Virus record (IMG/VR): IMGVR_UViG_3300018424_000268
Coordinates: 1-23,108 of that record
DNA: 23,108 nt
Direction: 5' to 3' (one strand)
Source: a virus
Shown here: positions 7,261 through 16,549 of the stretch, piece after piece
Layout of the letters: every line of letters begins with the position of its first letter
Numbering within the stretch: position 1 is the first letter of the stretch
Translations under genes and position numbers: made by a program
The notes under the pieces: model-generated
Databases searched by the model: none
Told to the model about the DNA's origin: nothing
Seen by the model: the letters and a program-made list of their open reading frames with translations, nothing else

Positions 7261-7487
7261 TGGCTAAGAAAGAACAAGAAGCTACACTAGTCGGTCTACG
7301 GTTTCTGATTAATAAAGATGGCAACATTGTAGCTGAGACTTCTGGTATACCACCGGAAGAGATCGGCAAAGTATTCAAGAACAAAGACATGCGCTTTACT
7401 GTTGCGCTGCTTGTTAATGAATCACGAGCAATCTTTAAGGAAACTGTTGAGACTGTCGAGCGTGTACTCAACACTATGCGAAAATGA
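7260..7487 (+). CDS. Hypothetical protein (75 aa)
   Basis: The ATG shares its A with the previous TAA (TAATG), and its stop overlaps the next gene as ATGA, so it is embedded in the coupled run. The product opens with MAKKEQEATLVGLRFLINKD and continues with a beta/turn segment and a helical C-terminal half (RFTVALLVNESRAIF, ETVETVERVL). It is small, soluble and mixed in charge. No family or motif is recognised. The placement between a methyltransferase and a ParB-like protein gives no firm clue to its job. Confidence 0.75.
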   Translation: MAKKEQEATLVGLRFLINKDGNIVAETSGIPPEEIGKVFKNKDMRFTVALLVNESRAIFKETVETVERVLNTMRK

Positions 7488-7870
7488 AATGCGTTAAAGC
7501 TAAGCGTGATATGGGGCAGGACTGTATATCAGTAGGATTACTCCACCCTATATCTAATAGAGAGCAGCAAGCCTACTATCCTGATGTGCATAAGTCTATC
7601 ATGGAGAATGGGATGGAGTTCCCGTTGATTGGATATCTCACTACGATAGAAGAGTGGGATGATCTAGCTAAACGTAATCACTTAGTACTACCACCACCAA
7701 CAGGTTACACTCCAGAACAGATTGTAATTCAAGTTCGTGGCGGCAATAAGCGTCTCAGATATGCCAGAGAAATTGGCTACACACACATTGATTGCTATGT
7801 ATCTACTGATCTAGATGAAGTTGCCCAACTCATGCTAGAGCAGGGCAAGTGGTACAAGACTACTTCTTAG
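7484..7870 (+). CDS. ParB/sulfiredoxin-like domain protein 2
   Basis: The 128-residue product carries the ParB/Srx-like pattern: SIMENGMEFPLIGYL near 38-52 and GGNKRLRYAREIGYTHID.. at 86-103. The G-x-K-R and A-x-x-IG elements lie where the G-x-x-R and A-x-x-LG elements of the copy at 5311 lie, and both share GYTHIDC, so the two are probably paralogues. The start overlaps the previous stop (ATGA). It is the last gene of the plus-strand block, and its last 11 bases overlap the end of the giant minus-strand gene. A role in DNA binding or nicking is possible but not shown. The N-terminal Cys residues (C3, C14) are unlike the other copy. Confidence 0.78.
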   Translation: MKCVKAKRDMGQDCISVGLLHPISNREQQAYYPDVHKSIMENGMEFPLIGYLTTIEEWDDLAKRNHLVLPPPTGYTPEQIVIQVRGGNKRLRYAREIGYTHIDCYVSTDLDEVAQLMLEQGKWYKTTS

Positions 7871-10800
7871 CACCCAACATCTTCATCTGTGCCCACTGCA
7901 TCAACTGTCCTGCAGTCTTCACTTTATTAAACACACCGGGGTTACGTTTAATCTGACCTTCACTCAGTACTTCTGAGATTGGTGTGTTCGGTTTAGCTCT
8001 AGCTACAGCCACTGCACCAGATGGTCCTGCGAAGTGAGCAAGATATAAGTTACTACGGGTAGCATTCACACCCTTCTTCTTTAAGATGTTCTTATTCTCT
8101 TCCATCAACTTACGTGCCATGTAGCGTGAAACTTCTGGGTTACGTCTGAACTCCATGTAGTCTCCCTTCTGCTGCTTCAACTCTGGCATGTAGCGAGTAA
8201 CCATACTATCCCATGTCTTCGGTACGAATTGATACAGACCGAGAGCACCAGAAGTTTCAGCATAAGCATTAGTATTATTGCTTGATTCAATCTCAGCAAG
8301 ACGATCTAAGTATGCTTCTTCTTCATTCGGTACTTGAGCTACAGGTTTCTGTGGAGCTTGTGCTTGACGTACTTCTTGTACTTGTTGTACTGGTTGTTCT
8401 ACTGGTGCTGCATCCATAGTATCGTACTCCGGTGCTATCTCTTCGTTAAGATTACCTTCAGCTAAACCACCATCAGCAAATGTCTCGGTGTTATTTCCTT
8501 TCTTATCGAAACGGAATCGTGGATCATTTGGTGAGGTACGCTGTACACCCTTAGCTAAAACTAAAGGACCAACTTGTATTACTTGTTCTGCAGCTACTAC
8601 AGGTTCTAATGTATCTTTATCGTAGAAGTAAGAAGCACGATAAGGATTCATCCCTACTTGAGTCCACTCAGGATCATCAATAAGTTTCTGTGCTACATTG
8701 AACAGCTCATCTGAATCATGGTTTTCCCACTGACCGTAGATACGACCGATAGTAGTCTTGCTCTTACCTTTAGCAATGTTAATTGCAGCTTGTGGCTGAG
8801 TACCAAACTCAACATTATTTAATACTGATGTCTTACCGTATCCTAATGATTTACCTTTGGTTGTCCGTCCACCACTTTCGTGTAGAGAAACAACCCAAGT
8901 ATCAAAACCTTCGTATGCAGGTATGTCTAAACGAGAAGCTACTTCAGTGCCATCAGGTATGGATTTATTCAAACCAATAATACCTGTGCTTACTTTGTTT
9001 TCGTCAAGAGAAAATACAATCTCTTCGAATGTAGGCATCTTAGTTACTTCAGTAAATTTAGTTGGTGGGCGTAATGCAGCAGCAGTAGATCTAAACTCAT
9101 CTCCAGTAATCTCACCTGCGAATAATTTCTCAGCTTGCTCTTTTAATTCAGGAGTTTGCTTTTGCTTTTGATTTACTTTGTTAGTTTCACGCCACGCTTT
9201 CTTATCGTCTAATGATTTACCAAGAACATCATAAGCAGCTTTACCTTCATTACCTGCAATTGGTAACGTCTTACTCGGCAGGGTATCTAAGAAGTCTTTC
9301 TCACCTTCCTTAGCCATGTCTAAAATATCTGACATCTGTAAGCGAGTATTCAAACCCTCTAGAGACCAACCGTAAACACTATTACGCTCAATGAAGTTAC
9401 TAATGTCTTGTACTTCTCTCAGCCCTTCCTTACGTACAAACGTACCGTCAGAAGTTTCAAGATTCTTAAGTCCTTTGTATAGAGCGTTAGTACTAGCAAG
9501 ACCAAACATATCTTTTAGTTTTTCTGCTAATTGTTTGTAGTACTCGACAGCTTTACCTACCCACTTACCCTGTACTTTGTATTGGTTACGTAAGATATCT
9601 GAACCATTGACAGCCCAGAACTCACTGGGATTGGTGTATTGGTAGTCACCAGATTTAAGTACACCGTCTTTAGCATACTGCTTCATTCGCTTAGTCAAAG
9701 CATCTAAGTCTGGACCTTTAACATAAGGAAGCATCATTACATCTGCAAGTGCTTCAGCTCTTGATTGCTGTCCTGCTTTCTTTGACAATTTAATTTCTTT
9801 TTTAACCGCATCTTCCCATGACTTACGGATACCATCACGAATATCAGAAGGCAGCATACGCTCAGTGTGGTGCAACGTTTCGTGCATCACTAACTCAGGA
9901 ATCTGATCTCCTTTACTCAGCTTAACAAGTCGTTCAGAGATAGAGTAAACACCGCTAGTACCTTTCTCTAAATCACTAACAGCAGTAATTGAAATATCAT
10001 CTACTAACTTACGGTTCTTATCCACAAACCACAAAGCAATATCCGCTGACTCATCAGAGATATAACCTTTATCCACAAAGTCATTAACACGGGAAGCATA
10101 AGCACGATACCCACGTACTCTATCGCGATCTTTCTTTAGAGTTCGGAATGCTCGCTGTGTTGCTGCTTTCTTTTGCTGATTGAATGCAAACTCTGCAGCA
10201 TCATTAATATCAGCAGTACCATTTTGAATGTAGTGAAGAATCTTCTTAGCTTCTGATTCAGTGCGTGGGTTATCAGCAGTAGATTGCCAAATCTTTTCTC
10301 GTTGCGGTCTATCACTTGGATTCTTAGGATCTACAAACTGAGCATCGTACTCTTCCATTTCACGTTTAAACTGATCACGCTCAAACGCATTCTCAAGTTC
10401 ACGGTCAGTATTCTTTGCATAATCTAATTGACCGGGATTGTTGTATATCTCATCTACGTAATCTTTGTACTTCTTACTACTCGCTCTAGCTAAAGCAGCA
10501 GTACCTTTTGCAGCAGCACCTATAGGTAAAGATAGACCAGTAAACTCACCCATGCCTGATGCTACTTCACGTTGCTTATCAGTCATGAACTCATCACCAG
10601 TTACTTTTGGTAAGTATTCTTTTACATCTTCTGTTGTTGGTAGTACTGTCTCTTCCTGTATGCCACGTTGGAACCCTTCACCGAATGAATCTTCACCTGT
10701 AGCACCTTCGTACACACCACGACCAAGTGCTTCAATATCACCCGCACCACCAAGCATTGCAGCAGTAGCACCACGAGCCATATGCTCATACGTCTTACCT

Positions 10801-13800
10801 GCACGGTAAATGGTTTCAGATAGTGGACGCTCTTCTGGCATATCTACGCCTTCAGTAGATACTCCTTCTGGATCATCAGCAGCAGCCATACCACCTTTAG
10901 CAAATGGAGTTACTCTTGCTCTTGAGTCATACCCCGGTTTACCGCGCCCGTGTATCCACGATGGTGTGTGCTTATAATGAATACTAAATCGAATAGCATT
11001 GTACTTATCATCACCAAAGTTTACGTACTGACCAGTTTCTTCTGCATATTCTTTTGCTTTATCACGAACAATACGACCGCTAGCATCACGGATATCTTCT
11101 TGCTTAATAAGCTCACCTGCTTGTGTCTGAATAATAGTCGGATAAGCAGCCCAACTACCATCACTTAATTGACCCGCACCCATACGGTGAGTTTCTTCGT
11201 ATTCGTATCCTTCTTTATCTGTAGCACGTAGTGAAGGTGAGTTTACATCTTTCATACGTTGAATAAAATTCTTATCAGAATTCTCTTCGATTGCTTTTTC
11301 ATAAAGATCTATGTCTTCTTTAGTTACTGGTATGTTATAGTAATCTGGTCCTTTTTTATCAGCTACGCCGCCTTTATTAAATAACTTACGTGCTTGATCA
11401 AGCATGCCACCGAGTTTAAATTTCTTCTGTGCTTCTTTAGTTACGTCAATTGCTTGTTCAATTAATTCAGGTTGAGCACTACCACGTTTAGCACTTTGCT
11501 CATATAGCTTTTGTAGTTGCTTTATCTTTTGCTCTTCGTCCATACCGGCAAACATCTTCTGCTGATCTAAGTTGACAGCATAAGTACGGAAACCAGTTAA
11601 GAAAGCAATTAAAGATTCTTCTACTGTCTTAGGTTTAGACGCAAAAGGAGATAGCTTCTTCTCTGCTTTACCTAAGATATGATCACCCTGAAGTACTTTA
11701 ATAATCTTCTGATCTGACTCAGAGTTTCTGACTGACTGAATAAAGTCATCCATAGTAGCAAGCAATCTGAGATTCTTCAGATCGTGTGCTACTGTTTCTG
11801 GCATCTCAACACCAACAAAATTCTGTTTTAATTTTGGATGTAGTTTTTGACCTGTAAATAAATCAGTTACATATCCATCTTCGTCAGCAGAAATACGCTC
11901 ATAGATTAATTTTATACCGGGATGTAAGTTATCTTTAAATACACGAGCAGGAGCAGCAGCTAACTTCCATGCATCAGCAGCAGGTAACCAACCACCAAGA
12001 ATAAAGTATCTTGGATCGCCAGTCTCTTCATCAATCTTAACTTTAGTTGGATAGTTCTCAATCATCCAAGAAGCTAAGTAACGCTCATTAGTATCTTCTT
12101 CTGATACTGCTGCTTCAATCTCTTGACGTAGGGTATCGATAGCTTTGTATCGACCCGGCTTCTTAATCATCTGCTCAATCTGGAATGGTACGTTCTTACG
12201 TGTCCATGTGTAGAAAGGCATGATGCGTTTCATTACATCTTGTTCGAACTGAGTGAGGTCACTGTAGTCAAAGAGTGTTTTACGTACACGAGCAGCAGCT
12301 TGTTCTGGAGATAGTCCTTTGTTAAGACCATCCAAGAAGTTAGCCATACGAGCATTGTTCTCTAAGCCTTCACCAATACGCTTACCGATCTCAATAGCTT
12401 TGTTCTCTTTAGATAGAGTCAACCACTTAGCATCACCCATCTCAGAGCGTAGAGTGCTTTCAATGTCGGTAGCCATGAAGCCCTTACCAATAATACCCTG
12501 CTCATCCATCATGTCTCTGAGTTGAGTATAGGTATATTCGGTACCATCTTTAGTTTTAAACTTAGTGTACGCAGGTAGTGGACCTTCACTAACAGTAGGT
12601 GTTCTGCCTGTCTTACCCCATCTTGGTGGAGTAATCTGAGAACCCATTACAGCTTCTTGAATCTTAGCTGCTTCTTGGTAGAACTTAGGATCAACATCCA
12701 TAACAAAGTTATTCCATACGTTACCTACTTCATTTCGGAAGTGGTACGATGGGAAGATAGAAAGCGTCCAAGCCTTCCACCAGTTAGTAACTTGGTCAGC
12801 AGTATTCAAGAATTTATTTATTTCTTGAGGGTCATAGATCTTATTTAAGTTTCCATCTACAAACTCAACGATCTCACGATCCATTACGTAGCCTTCAGTC
12901 ATTGGGTTGTTAGAAATTTCCCAACGATCCCAACCTTTACGATTCTTTTTAAGGTAACGTAATGCTCCAACAACAGTTGGATTCTTTGTCTTTGGTTGCC
13001 ATCCTGATTTCTGTGCTGCTTGAATAAGCTTCTCAGGGGCAATAGAAATATTATTAGCAGGGTCAATAATCTGATCAGCAAGATCACGTGAAGCAATAGC
13101 ACGATAGTGTTTACTATCACGTAGTGCTTGAGCTATAGCAGGATCAGAGTAGAAGAAACCATCTTTAAATACCTTACCTTCATAACCCGGAAGCTCTCCG
13201 CGTTTAGCCATGTCGTTAATGTCATTGATAGTTAACCCTTCCCATTCCTCATTACGAGCAATAGTAGAGCTGTGCTTACCTGACATATTGGTAGGACCTT
13301 CACCACCTTCTGCAATTGGCTTGTAACCTTTAGCTTCACGCTTTTCATTAATTGCTTTACGAGCATCAGGAGTTACTGCACGATTGAAGTAAGCTAACAG
13401 TAAAGCATCATCCTCATCACCCACACGAAGCAGTGGCTGCTCAGACAATGGTGTGATGGTTACACCTGCATCAATTTCTTTTGCAAGTTGATCTGCATTG
13501 CGTTGAGAGAGTGACCATACTTCATAGCGAATGTTGTCATCTTTAGAGAGTAACTCAACAGCTTCATCACTAAGCTCAGCGAGATTAACGTTATTAACAC
13601 CACCACGCTCTACAGCTTCAGTGATGAACATCTCCACTTCTTTTTCTGTAGTGTTTGTTTCACGTGCAAATACTTTAATACGATCTTGGAACTCACGTCC
13701 TTCACGTATAGCTTGAACACGACCAGAAGCAATTAAGTTTAAGAAGTTCTCACGAAGCTCTTCTACTTTTGGTTTATTCTTAAACTGGTTTTTAGTGCTG

Positions 13801-14720
13801 AACAAATTCCATGCGTAGTTAGCAGCATCAGTAAGAGACTGACCTGTTTTGGTTTTAGTTAGTACGTCTTTTGCTTTTTGCTTAGTGGTGTTTGCTGCTT
13901 TAGCATACTGATCTAATACAGCATCTGGTATAAGGATCTTACCCTTCTTAGTAAAAGACAGAATAGGATTAGTGTAAGTAACAGGGTCAATCGCAACATC
14001 AACACCAAACCCTGCAGTGTATGCTAATGCATCCAAACCTGCAGTATTAGAAGTGTAAGCGTCTACTAAAGGTTCAAATGCACTTTTTAAACTAGCATTA
14101 AGATCTTCTCTTGCTTCTTGTTTTTCTTGTTCAGTATCAGCCATACCAATCTTAATTAAGTCAGCATACACACCGGACTTAGCTATGTTAATTGGCATCA
14201 TACCTACTTGATACTTCTTAACAGCCTCTGAGAATAGTGAATCAACGCCTTTAAATACTGTATTAAGTGTTGGATATTCTGTTGGGTTGTCTACAACTTC
14301 CTTAGCTTTCTTAGAGAAGTACTCACCCATCATTGGGTGCTGTTCACCACTAATACCTTTAGCAGCTTCTGCTTTAATAGTCTCTGCATCCTTACCTTCA
14401 AGAGTGGCAATTAAACCACTAGCAACAGCAGCTCTTGGACGGTCAACAACCTCTAATGCAGCAAACGGATTAACACCTACATCAGCTTCTACTTCTGCTT
14501 CAGCTATTGGATATGTACGCTCAGAAGTAACGTCACCAAAATCTGTAGTCAATGCTTCAGGTACTACAGGTTCTTCTGGTATTAAGAATGGATTAGCTTG
14601 GGCTACTGGCTGTTCTTCCTGAACTAAAAAAGGATTAGTATTTACAGTTTCAGGTTGAGTTACAACTGGAGTAACAGGTGCCGTTGGTTCTTCTTCAATA
14701 AGAAAAGGATTTTGCGCCAC
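7860..14720 (-). CDS. Giant virion/ejection protein with C-terminal lytic transglycosylase and internal HExxH
   Basis: This 2286-residue protein starts at a GTG (complement of 14718-14720), supported by an AGGAG 8 bases upstream. Visible parts in order: NPF-x-x-x-EE repeats at 4-49; a long helical region; a stretch at about 808-845 with LFDYSDLTQFE and PFYTWTRKN, of the kind seen in phage large polyvalent proteins; F-x-x-GG-x-A linkers at 1114, 1273 and 2081; an HETLH at 1613-1617, a possible zinc protease; a YGKTSVLNNVEF..QVGPLVLAK module before the last linker; and an SLT domain from about 2135, with catalytic E2145 in EIESSNN and GALGLYQFVP. By position it parallels T7 gp16, entering with DNA and cutting peptidoglycan. 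In T7 the SLT domain is N-terminal, here C-terminal. Protease activity is inferred. Confidence 0.9.
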   Translation of the reverse strand: MAQNPFLIEEEPTAPVTPVVTQPETVNTNPFLVQEEQPVAQANPFLIPEEPVVPEALTTDFGDVTSERTYPIAEAEVEADVGVNPFAALEVVDRPRAAVASGLIATLEGKDAETIKAEAAKGISGEQHPMMGEYFSKKAKEVVDNPTEYPTLNTVFKGVDSLFSEAVKKYQVGMMPINIAKSGVYADLIKIGMADTEQEKQEAREDLNASLKSAFEPLVDAYTSNTAGLDALAYTAGFGVDVAIDPVTYTNPILSFTKKGKILIPDAVLDQYAKAANTTKQKAKDVLTKTKTGQSLTDAANYAWNLFSTKNQFKNKPKVEELRENFLNLIASGRVQAIREGREFQDRIKVFARETNTTEKEVEMFITEAVERGGVNNVNLAELSDEAVELLSKDDNIRYEVWSLSQRNADQLAKEIDAGVTITPLSEQPLLRVGDEDDALLLAYFNRAVTPDARKAINEKREAKGYKPIAEGGEGPTNMSGKHSSTIARNEEWEGLTINDINDMAKRGELPGYEGKVFKDGFFYSDPAIAQALRDSKHYRAIASRDLADQIIDPANNISIAPEKLIQAAQKSGWQPKTKNPTVVGALRYLKKNRKGWDRWEISNNPMTEGYVMDREIVEFVDGNLNKIYDPQEINKFLNTADQVTNWWKAWTLSIFPSYHFRNEVGNVWNNFVMDVDPKFYQEAAKIQEAVMGSQITPPRWGKTGRTPTVSEGPLPAYTKFKTKDGTEYTYTQLRDMMDEQGIIGKGFMATDIESTLRSEMGDAKWLTLSKENKAIEIGKRIGEGLENNARMANFLDGLNKGLSPEQAAARVRKTLFDYSDLTQFEQDVMKRIMPFYTWTRKNVPFQIEQMIKKPGRYKAIDTLRQEIEAAVSEEDTNERYLASWMIENYPTKVKIDEETGDPRYFILGGWLPAADAWKLAAAPARVFKDNLHPGIKLIYERISADEDGYVTDLFTGQKLHPKLKQNFVGVEMPETVAHDLKNLRLLATMDDFIQSVRNSESDQKIIKVLQGDHILGKAEKKLSPFASKPKTVEESLIAFLTGFRTYAVNLDQQKMFAGMDEEQKIKQLQKLYEQSAKRGSAQPELIEQAIDVTKEAQKKFKLGGMLDQARKLFNKGGVADKKGPDYYNIPVTKEDIDLYEKAIEENSDKNFIQRMKDVNSPSLRATDKEGYEYEETHRMGAGQLSDGSWAAYPTIIQTQAGELIKQEDIRDASGRIVRDKAKEYAEETGQYVNFGDDKYNAIRFSIHYKHTPSWIHGRGKPGYDSRARVTPFAKGGMAAADDPEGVSTEGVDMPEERPLSETIYRAGKTYEHMARGATAAMLGGAGDIEALGRGVYEGATGEDSFGEGFQRGIQEETVLPTTEDVKEYLPKVTGDEFMTDKQREVASGMGEFTGLSLPIGAAAKGTAALARASSKKYKDYVDEIYNNPGQLDYAKNTDRELENAFERDQFKREMEEYDAQFVDPKNPSDRPQREKIWQSTADNPRTESEAKKILHYIQNGTADINDAAEFAFNQQKKAATQRAFRTLKKDRDRVRGYRAYASRVNDFVDKGYISDESADIALWFVDKNRKLVDDISITAVSDLEKGTSGVYSISERLVKLSKGDQIPELVMHETLHHTERMLPSDIRDGIRKSWEDAVKKEIKLSKKAGQQSRAEALADVMMLPYVKGPDLDALTKRMKQYAKDGVLKSGDYQYTNPSEFWAVNGSDILRNQYKVQGKWVGKAVEYYKQLAEKLKDMFGLASTNALYKGLKNLETSDGTFVRKEGLREVQDISNFIERNSVYGWSLEGLNTRLQMSDILDMAKEGEKDFLDTLPSKTLPIAGNEGKAAYDVLGKSLDDKKAWRETNKVNQKQKQTPELKEQAEKLFAGEITGDEFRSTAAALRPPTKFTEVTKMPTFEEIVFSLDENKVSTGIIGLNKSIPDGTEVASRLDIPAYEGFDTWVVSLHESGGRTTKGKSLGYGKTSVLNNVEFGTQPQAAINIAKGKSKTTIGRIYGQWENHDSDELFNVAQKLIDDPEWTQVGMNPYRASYFYDKDTLEPVVAAEQVIQVGPLVLAKGVQRTSPNDPRFRFDKKGNNTETFADGGLAEGNLNEEIAPEYDTMDAAPVEQPVQQVQEVRQAQAPQKPVAQVPNEEEAYLDRLAEIESSNNTNAYAETSGALGLYQFVPKTWDSMVTRYMPELKQQKGDYMEFRRNPEVSRYMARKLMEENKNILKKKGVNATRSNLYLAHFAGPSGAVAVARAKPNTPISEVLSEGQIKRNPGVFNKVKTAGQLMQWAQMKMLGAKK
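14574..14711 (-). repeat. Three NPFL-x-x-EE repeats at the N-terminus of the giant protein
   Basis: The first 50 residues contain NPFLIEEEP, NPFLVQEEQP and NPFLIPEEP at residues 4, 29 and 43, separated by Pro/Val/Thr-rich linkers, with a further NPF at 84. The spacing is uneven (25 and 14 residues) but the core is nearly identical. Such repeated short motifs in a disordered tail usually act as docking peptides for a partner. Confidence 0.85.
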
Positions 14721-14735
14721 AGTAACAGCTCCTAT

Positions 14736-16013
14736 TTATTGCTGTTTAAGTTCTGGTGGTAGTTTATCTTCGCCGTATGTATCAATGAAGTACTGCACCA
14801 TTTCAGGTGTTGCTTTCTCACGTAATATAGCAAGTGCTTGCTCTACTGGCATTGCTTTTGGTTTCTCTTCAACGGTAGGAGAAGGAGTAGGTTGCGGTGA
14901 TGGAGTTTCACCCGGTTGTGCAACAAACTGTTGTAGTCCTTCACCGCCCAAAGATAGGGCTTGAGTAAAGAAGTTTCCTTTAGATACGTTGTAAGCTTGG
15001 AATGCAGCCATCTGAGCAGCAGGTACTTTCTCACCGCGAGAAATAGCCATGATAGTTGGAACAACAATATCACGATTAATTGCATTCTCTTGTTCGATAT
15101 CAGCAAGTGCTAGTTTCTTAGCAGTTGTTTTATCTAACTCTTTAATAGACATGTATAGTTCAACTTTCTCGTCGAACTTCTTTTGAAATGCAGAGCGATT
15201 GTCTTTCTCTTCTCGTAAGACTTCAGCCAATGCTTCTGCACGAGCTACTGTTGGCTCTATCTTCATTTCGTTGACTTTGATATCAACAAGATCATCAAAC
15301 TTTTTACGAGTAGTACCACGAAGATCTTTATTTTCTTTGTCTGCTTTAACTATGTTAAATGCAAACTCTTCTGGATTTTCAATGTTTTGACGCTTAGCAA
15401 TCTCTAATGCATCGTCATACTTTTTAAGTAAAGTACCACGCATATCCTTTTCTTTATCTTTAACCTTAGACCACTCTGGTTGCTCTAACGTACCAGTATA
15501 GGCTTGTGGTTTAATCTGTGGTGCTTTCTGAGCTGCTGATGTACCGCTAGCACGAATAGCAGATACTTGTTCTTCTACTGTAGGACCAGTCTCACCGATT
15601 CCTAAATCACCGAGTACACTCTGTGCTTCTACACCAGAGTAATCAGTACCTTTATAATCAAACAATGGCTCATCACCAATTGCATTATTGATGAAGTCAT
15701 CACTTAAATCTAATGGCGACTCACTTGCTTTCTTAGCAGCTTGCTCTTCACTTAAACCAAGTACTTTAGTGTTGTATACCATGTTGCGAGTATACATATC
15801 ACCTGCAGACATGATTGGATCGAACTGAGTCTTACGTGTTTCGTAGCTTTTATATGCAGTCTTATGACGTGACTTAGCTAACTCAACATCGTTCTTCTGC
15901 AGCTCTTTAATACGCTCAGATAGTTTCTTTTCACGTGCTTCTTGTACTTTAACAGCACCCTTAGCACCACCCTCTGCGATAGCTAGTGCAATGTCACCAA
16001 AGTTTAATGCCAT
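14736..16013 (-). CDS. Internal virion/ejection protein candidate, helical with triple repeat (425 aa)
   Basis: The ATG overlaps the previous stop (TAATG) and has GGAG 7 bases upstream. The N-terminus (MALNFGDIALAIAEGG) is followed by a charged coiled-coil-like helix at 20-60. Residues 190-310 hold three degenerate copies of about 40 residues (KKYDDALEIAKR, KKFDDLVDIKVN, KKFDEKVELYMS). Near 365-385 there is a Pro/Thr-rich linker (PGETPSPQPTPSPTVEE), then a C-terminal helical part. There is no signal peptide. Lying just before the giant transglycosylase gene, it is in the place of T7 gp15, an ejectosome tube protein, but no sequence match supports more than a structural or ejection role. Confidence 0.8.
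   Translation of the reverse strand: MALNFGDIALAIAEGGAKGAVKVQEAREKKLSERIKELQKNDVELAKSRHKTAYKSYETRKTQFDPIMSAGDMYTRNMVYNTKVLGLSEEQAAKKASESPLDLSDDFINNAIGDEPLFDYKGTDYSGVEAQSVLGDLGIGETGPTVEEQVSAIRASGTSAAQKAPQIKPQAYTGTLEQPEWSKVKDKEKDMRGTLLKKYDDALEIAKRQNIENPEEFAFNIVKADKENKDLRGTTRKKFDDLVDIKVNEMKIEPTVARAEALAEVLREEKDNRSAFQKKFDEKVELYMSIKELDKTTAKKLALADIEQENAINRDIVVPTIMAISRGEKVPAAQMAAFQAYNVSKGNFFTQALSLGGEGLQQFVAQPGETPSPQPTPSPTVEEKPKAMPVEQALAILREKATPEMVQYFIDTYGEDKLPPELKQQ
15084..15446 (-). repeat. Three degenerate ~40-aa repeats in the 425-aa virion protein
   Basis: Copies run at residues 190-229, 230-271 and 272-310. Each holds a Lys-Lys followed by Tyr or Phe, Asp and Asp/Glu (KKYDD, KKFDD, KKFDE) near its start, then an amphipathic helix, and the first two open with RGT. 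Divergence is high, so the repeat is seen at protein level only. The pattern suggests a helical-repeat rod. Confidence 0.7.
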
Positions 16014-16549
16014 TATTCTTCTCCCATTGGAGCTGCAGGTTTAATCTGAGAAAGTAACGAACCCGGAACAACGTCTTCAATACGCTTATCCATCTCTGGC
16101 TTCATCTTAGTACGCTTAGGAGCCATGCGATTAGCATCGTCATCAATTAATTCTACTGCTTCTTCATCTTCTAGTTCATCTTCTTCACCATCGTACACAA
16201 CGTAGTCGAAGATTTCATTGTGCTCAGCAAGAGCAATCAACAAGTAAAGTACAGGCTCAGCCATGAGCAGCATTAAGTCAGTAGTCCAATAACCTGCTGA
16301 GTAACCTTTAAATAAGATATACTGAGTAAGCTCATCTAACGGGAAACCATCACGAATCTGATCTAATAGATCTTCATAGATTTCTTCACTAGTCAACTCA
16401 AGAAATGTATCTTGAAGTGCTTCGTTAATATCAGTGTACTGTGGTGGACGTTCCCATGCCTGACGATTCTCTGGATCACCAGTTAGTGACTCACCGGGAA
16501 TCGGAGCATCAAAAGGATCTGTCGGAAAGTTATTGTACATGTCTTCCAT
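16013..16549 (-). CDS. Virion-associated protein with DAPIPGESLT N-terminus (178 aa)
   Basis: I chose the ATG at 16549 (MEDMYNNFPTDPFDAPIPGE), which shares a base with the previous TAA and has AGGA just upstream. An ATG at 16564 would add five residues read inside the previous gene. The APIPGESLTGDPENRQAWERP opening resembles a small structural protein of marine myo- and podoviruses that begins with an (A/T)PIPG-S-(L/M)T motif, recalled from family knowledge. A central region rich in Leu and Met (TTDLMLLMAEPVLYLLIALAE) could be a hydrophobic helix. The next part is highly acidic (YDGEEDELEDEEAVELIDDD). Probable role: assembly or internal virion component. It is coupled to its neighbours on both sides. 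Confidence 0.8.
   Translation of the reverse strand: MEDMYNNFPTDPFDAPIPGESLTGDPENRQAWERPPQYTDINEALQDTFLELTSEEIYEDLLDQIRDGFPLDELTQYILFKGYSAGYWTTDLMLLMAEPVLYLLIALAEHNEIFDYVVYDGEEDELEDEEAVELIDDDANRMAPKRTKMKPEMDKRIEDVVPGSLLSQIKPAAPMGEE

Noticed and set aside
7840-7900. Terminator between the two convergent blocks
   Set aside because: I looked for a GC-rich hairpin with a T-run on either strand and found none.
10465-10809. Plus-strand open frames opposite the giant gene and other virion genes
   Set aside because: They mirror codon bias of the minus-strand genes, lack ribosome sites and recognisable domains, and none has coupled neighbours.
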